Below, piece by piece: positions 8,490-18,028 of a stretch of 64,000 nucleotides of DNA (position 1 is the stretch's first letter; every line of letters starts with the position of its first letter). Made by a program: the position numbers and the translations under genes. Origin of the DNA: Terribacillus saccharophilus (lineage in GTDB: Bacteria; Bacillota; Bacilli; Bacillales; Amphibacillaceae); NCBI RefSeq assembly GCF_002272075.1, contig NZ_NPBJ01000013.1:124001-188000 (forward strand), written 5' to 3'. Below the pieces are notes generated by a model. The model was not told the origin of the DNA, made no database searches, and saw only the letters and a program-made list of their open reading frames with translations.

Positions 8490-9878
8490 ATGGAATTATC
8501 CTATAAATTCCCCGAAGGCTTTTGGTGGGGCAGCGCTACTTCTGCTACACAAATTGAAGGTGCTGCAAATAAAGACGGAAAAGGTAAAAACATCTGGGAT
8601 CATTGGTATGAATTAGAATCAAACCGCTTTTTTAATAATGTCGGTCCTGAATCCACATCGGATTTTTACCATCATTATAAAGAAGACATCCGTTTGATGA
8701 AGCAAATTGGCCATAATTCATTCCGTATTTCCATCTCGTGGTCACGATTAATTCCATCAGGCCGCGGAGAAGTTAACCAAAGAGCCGTTAGCTTCTACAA
8801 TGCTGTAATTGACAACTTGATAGATAATGGTATAGAGCCATTTGTTAATCTTTATCATTTCGATATGCCGCTTGATTTGCAAAATGAAGGCGGCTGGGAA
8901 AGCCGAGAAGTTGTTGAAGCTTATAAAGGCTATGCGAAAATATGCTTTGAATTATTCGGTGATCGAGTGAAAAAGTGGTTCACTTTTAATGAACCTATTG
9001 TTCCAGTCGAAGCAGGTTATCTCTATAATATACATTATCCAAATATAGTTGATTTCAAAAGAGCAACACAAGTGGCTTACAACACTGTTGTTGCCAGTGC
9101 AAAAGCAGTTGAAGTCTATCATTCCCTTCAATTTAAAGATGGTAAAATAGGTATCATTCTTAATTTAACTCCTTCCTATCCAAGAAGTGACCACCCTGCG
9201 GATTTGAAAGCCGCTAGAATTGCAGATTTATTCTTTAATCGCTGTTTCCTGGATCCGGCAGTACTTGGAAAATATCCACAAGAATTAATTGAGATTATCA
9301 AGGAATATAGCGAGCTCCCGCTTATACATGATGGAGATTTAGATTTAATAAAAAATAATACAGTGGATATTCTTGGCGTGAATTATTATCAACCTCGTCG
9401 TGTAAAAGCAAAAGAATATGCTGTCAATCTCGAAAGCCCACTTATGCCAGAATGGTTTTTTGATAGATACGAAATGCCTGGAAGAAAAATGAATAAATAC
9501 CGCGGTTGGGAGATTTACGAAAAAGGGATATTCGATATTTTGATTAACTTAAAAGATAACTATGGAAACATTGAGTCCTTTATTTCCGAAAATGGCATGG
9601 GTGTTGAAGACGAGGAAAGATTTATGCAAAATGAGCAAATTCAGGATGATTATCGAATTGAATTTATTCGTGAACATTTAAAATGGCTGCATAAATCTAT
9701 TGAAGCAGGCTGTAATGTTAAGGGATACCATCTATGGACTTTCATGGACAATTGGTCTTGGATGAATGCTTACAAAAATCGTTATGGGTTTATTTCTGTA
9801 AATATTGAAACAAAGGAACGCTCTTTAAAGAAAAGCGCTCAATGGTTTACCGAAGTTTCGCGCAATAATGGATTTTAA
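8490..9878 (+). CDS. GH1 6-phospho-beta-glucosidase
   Basis: Second family 1 glycosidase of the operon, 462 aa. It is closer to canonical enzymes: FPEGFWWGSATSATQIEG at the start, RISISWSRLIPSG, YHFDMP, the acid/base TFNEP, the nucleophile SENGMG, and the phosphate-binding S-x7-K-x-R-Y in WSWMNAYKNRYG. It cleaves intracellular beta-glucoside 6-phosphates to glucose 6-phosphate and an aglycone or glucose. RBS GGAGG. Last gene before a hairpin that probably ends most of the operon transcripts. Confidence 0.93.
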   Translation: MELSYKFPEGFWWGSATSATQIEGAANKDGKGKNIWDHWYELESNRFFNNVGPESTSDFYHHYKEDIRLMKQIGHNSFRISISWSRLIPSGRGEVNQRAVSFYNAVIDNLIDNGIEPFVNLYHFDMPLDLQNEGGWESREVVEAYKGYAKICFELFGDRVKKWFTFNEPIVPVEAGYLYNIHYPNIVDFKRATQVAYNTVVASAKAVEVYHSLQFKDGKIGIILNLTPSYPRSDHPADLKAARIADLFFNRCFLDPAVLGKYPQELIEIIKEYSELPLIHDGDLDLIKNNTVDILGVNYYQPRRVKAKEYAVNLESPLMPEWFFDRYEMPGRKMNKYRGWEIYEKGIFDILINLKDNYGNIESFISENGMGVEDEERFMQNEQIQDDYRIEFIREHLKWLHKSIEAGCNVKGYHLWTFMDNWSWMNAYKNRYGFISVNIETKERSLKKSAQWFTEVSRNNGF

Positions 9879-9923
9879 CGAAGACAAAAGCGTACTATTG
9901 TTGTGATAAAATACTATCAAACG

Positions 9924-9952
9924 GTTCTGGTTCAGTTTGAGCCAGAACTTTT
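9924..9952 (+). terminator. Hairpin after the second glycosidase gene
   Basis: Ten-bp stem GTTCTGGTTC/GAGCCAGAAC (one G-U) with loop AGTTT. The T run is short (four T), so termination may be partial and allow some read-through into the regulator gene. Confidence 0.65.
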
Positions 9953-9964
9953 CCAGCATAAAAT

Positions 9965-9978
9965 AGAAAGCGCTTTCT
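9965..9978. promoter_or_regulatory. cre-like palindrome before the regulator gene
   Basis: AGAAAGCGCTTTCT is a perfect palindrome matching the cre core; only the outermost T and A differ. It lies 20 bp before the regulator start, so glucose would also repress the activator. Confidence 0.7.
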
Positions 9979-9998
9979 TAAAAATACAGGAGTGGTGA

Positions 9999-11918
9999 TT
10001 GCAAATGTTAACAAAAAGAGGCAAATCTATACTTAAACATTTAATGTCTCTTGAAACACCAATAAGCGGAAAGTATTTGGCCAATCATAATCAAGTCAGT
10101 GTCCGAACCATACGGGAAGATGTAAAAATAGTAAACGCTTTAATCACTGATCACGGTGCCACCATTGAATCTATAATGGGTAAAGGTTATCAGCTTAATA
10201 TTATTCATGAGAAGCAATTTTATAAGTATATTCGTTCCATAACTGGAGATTTAGAACTTCAATATGTACCAAGTCAGCCAGAAGACCGTGTATCCTTTAT
10301 GATAAAACATCTACTCATGAGCGAACATTATGTGAAACTTGATGAGATTGCGGATTTATTATTTGTTAGTAAATCCACTGTTCAAAATGATTTAAAAATC
10401 GTTAAGGAGTCCCTTTCTAAATATAATATTCAACTCACCTCTCGACCAAATCATGGTTTAAAATTAAAAGGAAACGAATTGAAAATGCGCTTTTGTATGT
10501 CTGAGTATTTATTCAACAGAAAAGCAGAAGGCAATCATTATTTTCTGAGTGAGCAATTTATGGCCGAGGAGGACCTCAATACAGTTAAGAGAATCCTATT
10601 AGAAAAAATCAATATGCACAATATTCCTTTATCTGATATAGCCTTTAATAATCTGTTGGTTCATATTTCGATTGCCATTAATAGAATTAAATTTAATAAC
10701 TACGTTAAAATATTTAAAAGCGATCTAGATGACATATTGGACAAACAGGAATATATTGTCGCAGGCGAGATAGTAAAAGACGTTGAGTATACGTTTGATG
10801 TTCAATTCCCTAAGGAGGAGATTGCCTATATTGCTATTCACTTGCTGGGAACGAAGATCGTTGCCGATTCTAATGGAAATAAGGCAGTTAAAGGGCTTAT
10901 AGAAAAAGAGATAGGTCAACTAGTAGACTATGCACTCCAAAAAGTAGAACAAGAATTGAACCTGGGAATCAATGAAGATGATGAATTAAGAATGGCTTTA
11001 GCATTACACTTAAAACCGGCCATTAACCGTTTTAAATATGGAATGAATATTAGAAATCCAATGTTGGATGATATAAAAAAGAATTACCTATTATCTTACG
11101 AAGCTGCTGTAATAGCAGGTAAAGCAATTGAGGTAGCCATAGATTCTAAGATAGACGAGAATGAATTGGGGTATATTGCCTTACATATAGGAGCTGCCAT
11201 AGAAAAAAACAAGTTGAAAAAAGGTCCAAGTCGGTGTTTAGTTGTCTGCGCTTCGGGGTTAGGAACAGCAAAACTTATATTTTATAAACTCAATAGCTAC
11301 TTTGGTCAATCTCTTGATGTTGTTGGTACAACTGAATATTACAAGCTTAATCAATATGACTTAACTGATATTGATTTTATTATCAGTTCTATTCCCATCC
11401 AGCAAAAATTAGCTATTCCTGTAATTGAGGTTAACGCAGTTTTAGGAGAGGAAGACCTACAAAAAATAAAGAGACACTTCCTCACAAAAAAGGAAAAACA
11501 TCAAATCTATTTTCCTAAAGATCTTGTATTTTTAAGAGAAAATTTCACTTCTAAAGAAGAAGTTCTTGAATTTCTAAACAGTAAATTAGTGAAAAATGGG
11601 TTAGTTGATCACACTTTTCTCGAAGCAGTTTATGAGAGAGAAAAGATCGCTCCAACTGCATATGAAAATCTAGTAGCTATACCTCACCCTATCTCACCTC
11701 AATCCAATGAAACTATTTTAGCCGTTTGTACATTGGAAAAAGCTATCATGTGGAACGATAAACCCATACAATTTATAGGACTACTTTGTGTTAAAAAGAA
11801 AAGTATGGAGGACTTGCAGTCTTTATATGATATCCTATTAAAAATAATTGAAAACAGATCCATTGTGCAAAATCTGATCAAAGCAAAAACATATAATGAA
11901 TTCATTAAATTGTTGTAA
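9999..11918 (+). CDS. licR: PRD-containing transcriptional activator of the cellobiose PTS operon (LicR/ManR type)
   Basis: Modular regulator of 639 aa, the length of LicR. Order: HTH (about residues 5-65, SVRTIREDVK), a second Mga-like HTH (about 100-160, SKSTVQNDLK), PRD1 (His near LLVHISIAINR and AIHLLG), PRD2 (LALHLKP and IALHIGAAIE), a IIB-like domain with Cys in VVCASGLGTAKL, and a C-terminal IIA domain with His in VAIPHP. Phosphorylation of the PRD His residues by HPr and by the operon's IIB sets activity. The start is TTG 9999 (AGGAG 6 nt upstream); ATG 10005 is an alternative with GGTGA upstream. The target is inferred from location. Confidence 0.9.
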   Translation: MQMLTKRGKSILKHLMSLETPISGKYLANHNQVSVRTIREDVKIVNALITDHGATIESIMGKGYQLNIIHEKQFYKYIRSITGDLELQYVPSQPEDRVSFMIKHLLMSEHYVKLDEIADLLFVSKSTVQNDLKIVKESLSKYNIQLTSRPNHGLKLKGNELKMRFCMSEYLFNRKAEGNHYFLSEQFMAEEDLNTVKRILLEKINMHNIPLSDIAFNNLLVHISIAINRIKFNNYVKIFKSDLDDILDKQEYIVAGEIVKDVEYTFDVQFPKEEIAYIAIHLLGTKIVADSNGNKAVKGLIEKEIGQLVDYALQKVEQELNLGINEDDELRMALALHLKPAINRFKYGMNIRNPMLDDIKKNYLLSYEAAVIAGKAIEVAIDSKIDENELGYIALHIGAAIEKNKLKKGPSRCLVVCASGLGTAKLIFYKLNSYFGQSLDVVGTTEYYKLNQYDLTDIDFIISSIPIQQKLAIPVIEVNAVLGEEDLQKIKRHFLTKKEKHQIYFPKDLVFLRENFTSKEEVLEFLNSKLVKNGLVDHTFLEAVYEREKIAPTAYENLVAIPHPISPQSNETILAVCTLEKAIMWNDKPIQFIGLLCVKKKSMEDLQSLYDILLKIIENRSIVQNLIKAKTYNEFIKLL

Positions 11919-11948
11919 GGCAATGTTATCTTATCGCATTGCCTTTCC
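11917..11948 (+). terminator. Terminator after the PRD regulator
   Basis: Perfect 9-bp stem AAGGCAATG/CATTGCCTT with an 11-nt loop. It overlaps the stop codon. Confidence 0.85.
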
Positions 11949-12419
11949 TACAAGTATAACCTTATCGAAAATTCCTATATAGTAACCGATAACTGGAACT
12001 CTCGTTAATACCACCTCCCCCTCCGACAATCCCGAATATTAGACATTTTTAACCCTACGCAGTTTCTTCTATAACAGCTGTATCCTAAACAAAAGTGAAC
12101 TTATACCACCAAATAATTCTAACTCAAAATAGAAACAACCTTTCCATATAGGTTAAAATACCTTCTCCCTTTAATGGAATAAATAAGATTTCAAATAATC
12201 CATTTTTATGATGCTGTACAGTGTTTAAGCAGTTTCAATTCATTTCGTTAATCGGAAAGCTGCTTTTATCAGCTTATCTTCCATTTACCTCTTCCATATA
12301 ATCATCTCGATGTACCTGTCTTTGAATGCTTTTAGATCTGCGAAAGAACTTCGTCTACAGCATAAAAACGTATGAATAAGTCCATTCCTACATACTTTTC
12401 TATGTGAGGAGGAGAAATT
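11949..12419. other. 470-bp AT-rich intergenic stretch
   Basis: No convincing gene is seen. A weak hairpin lies at 12226-12264 (AAGCAGTTTC pairing with GAAA-G-CTGCTT). The promoter of the glycosyltransferase gene must lie near the right end; its RBS GAGGAGGAG is at about 12405-12415. Confidence 0.5.
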
Positions 12420-13919
12420 ATGACAATTGGGGTTGTATTGCCCGTTTATAATCAGGAAACCGCGTATATACATGAATGCTTAGGAGCAATGGAAAAACAA
12501 GTGTACCGTGATTACAAATTGATCATCGTCATAGATGGTGCAAATGAAGAAACAGCAGAAGCAGTATATAATGCTTCCAGCATCTTAACTATACCTTATC
12601 GCATCATCTATCGAAAAAAGAACATGGGTATTGCCTATTCCTTGAATGAAGGTTTTTCCTATTTAAAAGACTGTCCTTACTTAACGTGGATTTCTATTGA
12701 CAATCGGCAGGATCCGCTTTTTCTGCTAACATTTTATAATCATATACAGCAAGCTCCGGAAGATACTGTCCTTCTCTACTCTTATTATTGGCTCATCGAT
12801 GAAAAAGGGCAGCGCTTTGCAGATGAAACACAATGGCTGCAAACGATGGAAACACTGATGAACAGGAACAAGGAAGAAATATTATCCATCTGTTTCGTTG
12901 GAGCTTCCTTCCTCTTCCGTCAGTCCGCATTTAAAAAAGCGGGCGGCTATGATACCAGTTATGGCGTAGTGTCTGATTATGAATTCTGGATTCGTCTGAT
13001 GGAACAAGGTAATATCCAATTAATACGTCATACCTTGATGGAATATCGCGTAAACAGCGCCTTATCCCTTACAACGATCACTGGTGCACAGGGGCTTTAT
13101 TTACAGAGCATGAAGGCTAGTTTGGACCATCGTAAGAAACGAAAGGATATTCCAGATGTGACAGTTTTAATTACCACTCACAATCATGGAGCTTATATTG
13201 GCAAATGCCTTGATAGTGTACTAAAGCAAACACATTCCAATATCCACGTAGTAGCAATTGACATAGGTTCCACAGATGATACACTGCAGCAAATAACAAA
13301 TCGAAACGATCCTCGAGTCATACCTCTCCACATAGCAAGCGGCGTAAAAGCAGAAGCATTGAATGCAGGGCTGGAATATGTATTAGGCAAATATGTACTG
13401 GAAATGGATGGAGATGCTTGGCTGGATGAGCGTGCAGTAGAGACTATGCTATATGACTTTGAACGGCTGGATAAATCATATGGCCTAGTGTATGCAAACA
13501 AGAGGATATGGTACGATAACCCGTCATCAGGTCTGCAGAAAGGCCCGGAAATCAAAGGAATCGATTATACAAATAAGTACCATGCTTTGACAGGGGGTGC
13601 ATCACACAGTCCGCGTATGTTTCGAAAATCGATCCTTGAGAAGCTAGATGGTTGGCCAGCAGAATTGAACGGCGAAGCATTGCTAGCATCTGACTATATG
13701 ATGTTTCTTCGAATAGCAGATGCTTATAAAATGAATTGGATTGATGTTGTTCTCTACCATGAAAGAAAATATGAAGAGGAAAATATAACAGCAGATCAAA
13801 AATTATATAATACGCAGCTTAGAGCTGTCGTACAGCATCAGCTGCAAGTGTGGGGGAATGAAATGTTTCCGGAGTTTAAAATGGACGGAGATGCCATTGT
13901 ACAAATCAGCTTAGTTTAA
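12420..13919 (+). CDS. Tandem family 2 glycosyltransferase (two GT-A domains)
   Basis: Soluble 499-aa protein with two GT2 domains in a row. The first (about residues 1-225) begins IGVVLPVYNQETAYIHECL and has SIDNRQD where the metal-binding DxD is expected, then GGYDTSYGVVSDYEFWIRL. The second (about 240-480) begins VTVLITTHNHGAYIGKCLDS with EMDGDAW as a clear DxD. No membrane segments. It probably adds two sugars, or one sugar with a non-catalytic first domain, to a cell-surface glycan. Fifteen bp upstream of a UDP-GlcNAc 2-epimerase, so ManNAc-type donors are plausible. Acceptor and linkage are unknown. Confidence 0.85.
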   Translation: MTIGVVLPVYNQETAYIHECLGAMEKQVYRDYKLIIVIDGANEETAEAVYNASSILTIPYRIIYRKKNMGIAYSLNEGFSYLKDCPYLTWISIDNRQDPLFLLTFYNHIQQAPEDTVLLYSYYWLIDEKGQRFADETQWLQTMETLMNRNKEEILSICFVGASFLFRQSAFKKAGGYDTSYGVVSDYEFWIRLMEQGNIQLIRHTLMEYRVNSALSLTTITGAQGLYLQSMKASLDHRKKRKDIPDVTVLITTHNHGAYIGKCLDSVLKQTHSNIHVVAIDIGSTDDTLQQITNRNDPRVIPLHIASGVKAEALNAGLEYVLGKYVLEMDGDAWLDERAVETMLYDFERLDKSYGLVYANKRIWYDNPSSGLQKGPEIKGIDYTNKYHALTGGASHSPRMFRKSILEKLDGWPAELNGEALLASDYMMFLRIADAYKMNWIDVVLYHERKYEEENITADQKLYNTQLRAVVQHQLQVWGNEMFPEFKMDGDAIVQISLV

Positions 13920-13933
13920 GAAAGGAGCAGTTC

Positions 13934-15049
13934 ATGAAGATAGCTTTTGTACTGGGCACAAGACCAGAGGGTATTAAACTAGCTCCTATCCTCAACAAAT
14001 TAAAAGATAATCCTGATTTTGCCACGCTGGTTATCAATACCGGGCAGCACGCAGATCTGTTAGATGAAGTACTCCAAACATTCGCTATCGAACCAGATTA
14101 TAACCTAAAGCTGATGAAACCCAATCAATCCGCAGAACTAGTAGTTCATGAAGCTATACCTGTCATTTCTGCAATCTTGAGAAAAGAAAAGCCTGATCTT
14201 GTTTTTGTGGTCGGTGACACCGCCACAACATTCACTGGTGCATTCATTGCATTTCACGAACGTATTCCTGTCGTACACGTGGAAGCAGGATTGCGAACAG
14301 ACAATCCTTACTCTCCTTTTCCAGAGGAAATGTACCGACAGCTGGTCACCCGACTAGCAACTTTCCATTTAGCACCTACAGAACAAAACAAAGAAAACCT
14401 AATCAAGGAATGTATAGATGTACGTCATATTTCTGTAGTCGGTAATCCTGTAATTGATGCTCTCTTCTACATACACCATAACGTACCTCCTGCCGTCACA
14501 GAAATTTCCCAATACGTAAAATCCAATAAAAAACTCATCCTCCTGACTACACATAGAAGGGAAAATTTCCATCACTTAACGCAAATTCATGATGCCATTC
14601 TGGAAATAACAGATCATCATAAAGAGGTAGAAGTTATCTTCCCGGTACATCCGAACCCGAATGTACGTAACCAAATCAGTAAATCAATGCGGGAACATGA
14701 AAGTATCCATATCATTGACCCCTTAGATTATGCTTCCTTTACTTATCTTCTCAAACACGCCTATTTAGTAGTCACAGATTCAGGAGGCATCCAGGAAGAA
14801 GCACCAGCTTTTAATGTTCCTGTAATTATAGTAAGGGATTCGACGGAAAGGACAGAAGGTGTAGAAGCAGGAACACTTATCTTGGCAGGGACAGATAAGC
14901 AAATCATTAAAGGAACCATCGAGAATTTGCTTACAGATACATCATTTCACCAGCATACAGCTGAAGCAGTCAATCCATATGGCGACGGGCAGACAAGTGA
15001 ACGTATCGTAGAATGGCTGAAACAGTATCTATCCAGACATCAATCTTAA
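13934..15049 (+). CDS. mnaA: UDP-N-acetylglucosamine 2-epimerase
   Basis: Interconverts UDP-GlcNAc and UDP-ManNAc, the precursor of teichoic-acid linkage units and ManNAc-containing surface polymers. 371 aa, full length. Motifs: GTRPEGIKLAP at the start, VEAGLRTDNPYSPFPEE, TTHRREN, and the UDP-binding DSGGIQEEAP with RDSTERTEG. The usual VHGDTTT reads VVGDTAT, and GTRPEAIK reads GTRPEGIK, so it is a somewhat divergent member. RBS AAAGGAG; cotranscribed with the glycosyltransferase. A second housekeeping copy is probably elsewhere in the genome (inference). Confidence 0.92.
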   Translation: MKIAFVLGTRPEGIKLAPILNKLKDNPDFATLVINTGQHADLLDEVLQTFAIEPDYNLKLMKPNQSAELVVHEAIPVISAILRKEKPDLVFVVGDTATTFTGAFIAFHERIPVVHVEAGLRTDNPYSPFPEEMYRQLVTRLATFHLAPTEQNKENLIKECIDVRHISVVGNPVIDALFYIHHNVPPAVTEISQYVKSNKKLILLTTHRRENFHHLTQIHDAILEITDHHKEVEVIFPVHPNPNVRNQISKSMREHESIHIIDPLDYASFTYLLKHAYLVVTDSGGIQEEAPAFNVPVIIVRDSTERTEGVEAGTLILAGTDKQIIKGTIENLLTDTSFHQHTAEAVNPYGDGQTSERIVEWLKQYLSRHQS

Positions 15050-15066
15050 TTTTCACATTGCATAAT

Positions 15067-15100
15067 AAAAAGCCTGGAACTTTACGTTCCAGGCTTTACT
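15067..15100. terminator. Terminator between mnaA and mapB
   Basis: Twelve-bp perfect stem AAAGCCTGGAAC/GTTCCAGGCTTT. The T run is on the leftward strand, so it mainly ends mapB. It belongs to a repeat shared with the ssrA terminator. Confidence 0.85.
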
Positions 15101-15128
15101 CTATTCCTAATGTAAGGATGGAGACGGT
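15067..15128. repeat. Copy of the ssrA 3' end plus terminator
   Basis: About 62 bp that matches 16032-16099 with few changes, including an exact 19-bp block (15110-15128 equals 16081-16099) that covers the last bases of the tmRNA acceptor stem. The two copies are in the same orientation and enclose only mapB. Confidence 0.85.
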
Positions 15129-15152
15129 AAAAGAAAAATCCACTTGATCCCA

Positions 15153-15923
<771 letters not shown>

Positions 15924-16031
15924 CTATATAAGTGTTATTTTCTCGAAAAAAACAAGTAATGTATATTAATGTTGTTTAAGAGATGAAACAGTCTATCAGG
16001 ACAGGGATCTAAACACTTATAGTAATGCTTT

Positions 16032-16066
16032 AAAAAAGCCCGGAACGATTAAACGTTCCGGGCTTT
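16032..16066 (-). terminator. Terminator of ssrA
   Basis: Thirteen-bp perfect stem AAAGCCCGGAACG/CGTTCCGGGCTTT with a 6-nt loop, followed on the leftward strand by six T. Confidence 0.92.
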
Positions 16067-16099
16067 ACTCCATTCCTACTATGTAAGGATGGAGACGGT
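16032..16099. repeat. ssrA 3' end and terminator, second copy of the direct repeat
   Basis: Partner of 15067-15128. Here it is joined to the complete tmRNA gene, so this copy is the original functional end. Confidence 0.85.
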
Positions 16100-16452
16100 G
16101 GGAGTCGAACCCACGTCCAAAGATAACGGCACTCAGGCATCTACGTGTGTATTCGTTATATTATAGTTCGCACACGCTTCGGCCTAACGACAGGCTTTCA
16201 GCGAGGCTAGCTTGATTGTCTTCTTCCGATTATCCGCAAGCCGAGAATAATGGCGTAGCCCACTTAAGTTTGAGACCCTCAAATCTGCCACATGGGCGAT
16301 AGCAGCAAGGATCCTCCAGTGCTACTTACGCAGCTGCTAGAGAGTAGTTGTTGTTAGTTTTGCCAGTTATATTTAGGCGTAACGTTTTACGAGCCGTAAC
16401 CTCGACACGCAGCCTGAGCTCGAACTATCCCTGTCGAATCCGTAACGTCCCC
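16087..16452 (-). ncRNA. ssrA: Transfer-messenger RNA (tmRNA)
   Basis: Rescues stalled ribosomes by adding a degradation tag. The 5' end GGGGACGTTACGG pairs with the 3' end CGTCTCC to form the acceptor stem, and the T-arm sequence GTGGGTTCGACTCCCAC is intact. The tag frame is at 16364-16326 (leftward) and encodes GKTNNNYSLAAA then stop, after the tRNA-borne Ala. The CCA tail is not encoded (TCC follows the discriminator A), so it must be added. It stands next to smpB and has its own promoter and terminator. Confidence 0.97.
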
Positions 16453-16517
16453 ATGATATGGGGGCTACAGGAAGTAACCCGTTCTAAATCAGGATAATCA
16501 AATCCCAGACAACTTCC

Positions 16518-16545
16518 ATTATATCATCTTTATTAGAAAATGCAA
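16518..16545 (-). promoter_or_regulatory. Promoter of ssrA
   Basis: Leftward -35 TTGCAT (16540-16545), 16-bp spacer, -10 TATAAT (16518-16523). It would start transcription about 60 nt before the mature tmRNA end, which RNase P would trim. Confidence 0.75.
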
Positions 16546-16547
16546 GT

Positions 16548-17012
16548 TTAGTAATCGCGGTCGCGCATAGCACGATCTACATCGCGTTTCATCTGCTTTT
16601 GCTTGAGGTCTTCACGCTTATCATATTTCTTTTTCCCTTTACCGACACCTAATAATATCTTCGCGAAGCCGTCTTTGATATACATCTTTATCGGTACTAA
16701 GGAATAACCTTGCTGTTGGGTCTGACCGATCAATTTATCGATCTGTTTGCGATGCAATAGCAGCTTCCTTGTCCTTGTCGGATCGTGATTAAATCGGTTC
16801 CCTTGTTCATAAGGAGATATATGCATATTGATGATACGCACCTCGCCGCGGTCAATCCTTGCAAAACTATCCTTCAAATTCACCCGGCCGGCACGAATCG
16901 ATTTGATCTCGGTACCTTGCAGCACGATTCCTGCCTCCATCGTTTCCTCGATCGCATATTCGAAATTAGCCTTCTTATTCTGTGCGAGTACTCTACCTTG
17001 TCCCTTAGCCAT
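16548..17012 (-). CDS. smpB: SsrA-binding protein SmpB
   Basis: Small basic RNA-binding protein (154 aa) that delivers tmRNA to stalled ribosomes. It has the typical [20 protein letters not shown] start, [12 protein letters not shown], the KLLLHRKQI strand and a lysine-rich C-terminal tail ([16 protein letters not shown]) that inserts into the empty mRNA channel. RBS GGAGGA. Directly upstream of ssrA, as in other Bacillaceae. Confidence 0.97.
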   Translation of the reverse strand: MAKGQGRVLAQNKKANFEYAIEETMEAGIVLQGTEIKSIRAGRVNLKDSFARIDRGEVRIINMHISPYEQGNRFNHDPTRTRKLLLHRKQIDKLIGQTQQQGYSLVPIKMYIKDGFAKILLGVGKGKKKYDKREDLKQKQMKRDVDRAMRDRDY

Positions 17013-17129
17013 AGACTTCTTCCTCCTAACTACGAGCTTTATTTTATCAGAAACTGTATGATAATCCTAACGATTCATATACTGAATTGGGTATAGATAG
17101 GTGAACCCGATCGATTGGAGTGTACATAG

Positions 17130-17990
17130 ATGACAACCATCAGACAATTGACAATAAATGATTACCAGGCAGTGCTTGAAATGCAGACAGGCATCGAGGA
17201 TGACTATGTCCTCCGAATTTTCCCGCAGCTGATCGAGAATCCAGCCCAAACCTTATTCGGCTTGGAAACAGAAGAGGGTATTGCTGCAGTAGCCGGGGTG
17301 GTTCGTTTGCCGAACGGAAATGGGATACTCGGCCGATTGCGGAGTGATATACGTTTTCACTCCAAAGGAAATGCTACTGGTTTGCTGCAGCATATTATTG
17401 CGTCTTGTGAAAAAGATCCAATGATGAATTGGGTCGGTGCTATTACCCTCAAGTCTAATCTCCCTGCGCAGCGGGTGCTTGATAAACTCAATATACAGCC
17501 TGAGAGCTCCTTTATCAGTCTGTTGATGGAAGCCCCTGAACGGTTTATTGTCCCTTCTGCTGCACCTTGGGAATTGATTGAAGGAACAGATACAAAGCGA
17601 GCTGTAATTGAACAAGCAGCTGTTGAAGCAAAAGCGGCTTTCTATCCATATGAGGCGTATTTCCCGATTCCTTATGCTTCAGCCATATTAGAGGATGACT
17701 ATTTAGAAAATCTGGCTGTATTCCATGATCCTGATTCCGGCCGCATCATGGCGATTCAAGAAGACTATAAAGGACAGGATATAGCTCAAATCCAATATTT
17801 CTGGCCAGATGTATTTCAACAAGACGGATTATGGACTACAGTGTTCAACTATCTCAAGCAATCGGACAAGCAATTGGTACCGCAGCTGGACGTGTCCCCC
17901 GAAACTGCCTCCAGTATACCTGCAGTCTTTCGCGACAGCTTTACGGAAAATAATGATCCTTGGCTCATTTATGGAAAATATATCAGATAA
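17130..17990 (+). CDS. GNAT-like acetyltransferase
   Basis: 286-aa soluble protein. The N-terminal half (MTTIRQLTINDYQAVLEMQ, LRSDIRFHSKGNATGLLQHII, NLPAQRVLDKLNI) has the strand-helix order of a GNAT acetyltransferase with a Q/R-x-x-G/A-like acetyl-CoA loop. The C-terminal half looks like a second, degenerate GNAT-like domain. The substrate is unknown. Single gene, divergent from smpB, RBS GGAGTG, sharing a bidirectional terminator with rnr. The family call is by overall pattern only. Confidence 0.65.
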   Translation: MTTIRQLTINDYQAVLEMQTGIEDDYVLRIFPQLIENPAQTLFGLETEEGIAAVAGVVRLPNGNGILGRLRSDIRFHSKGNATGLLQHIIASCEKDPMMNWVGAITLKSNLPAQRVLDKLNIQPESSFISLLMEAPERFIVPSAAPWELIEGTDTKRAVIEQAAVEAKAAFYPYEAYFPIPYASAILEDDYLENLAVFHDPDSGRIMAIQEDYKGQDIAQIQYFWPDVFQQDGLWTTVFNYLKQSDKQLVPQLDVSPETASSIPAVFRDSFTENNDPWLIYGKYIR

Positions 17991-17993
17991 CAA

Positions 17994-18028
17994 ACGCCCC
18001 GACAATAAAGTCGGGGCGTTATTTTTAT
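17994..18028. terminator. Bidirectional terminator between the GNAT gene and rnr
   Basis: Perfect 11-bp stem AACGCCCCGAC/GTCGGGGCGTT with a 6-nt loop, T-rich on the rightward strand. It overlaps the end of rnr. Confidence 0.9.
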
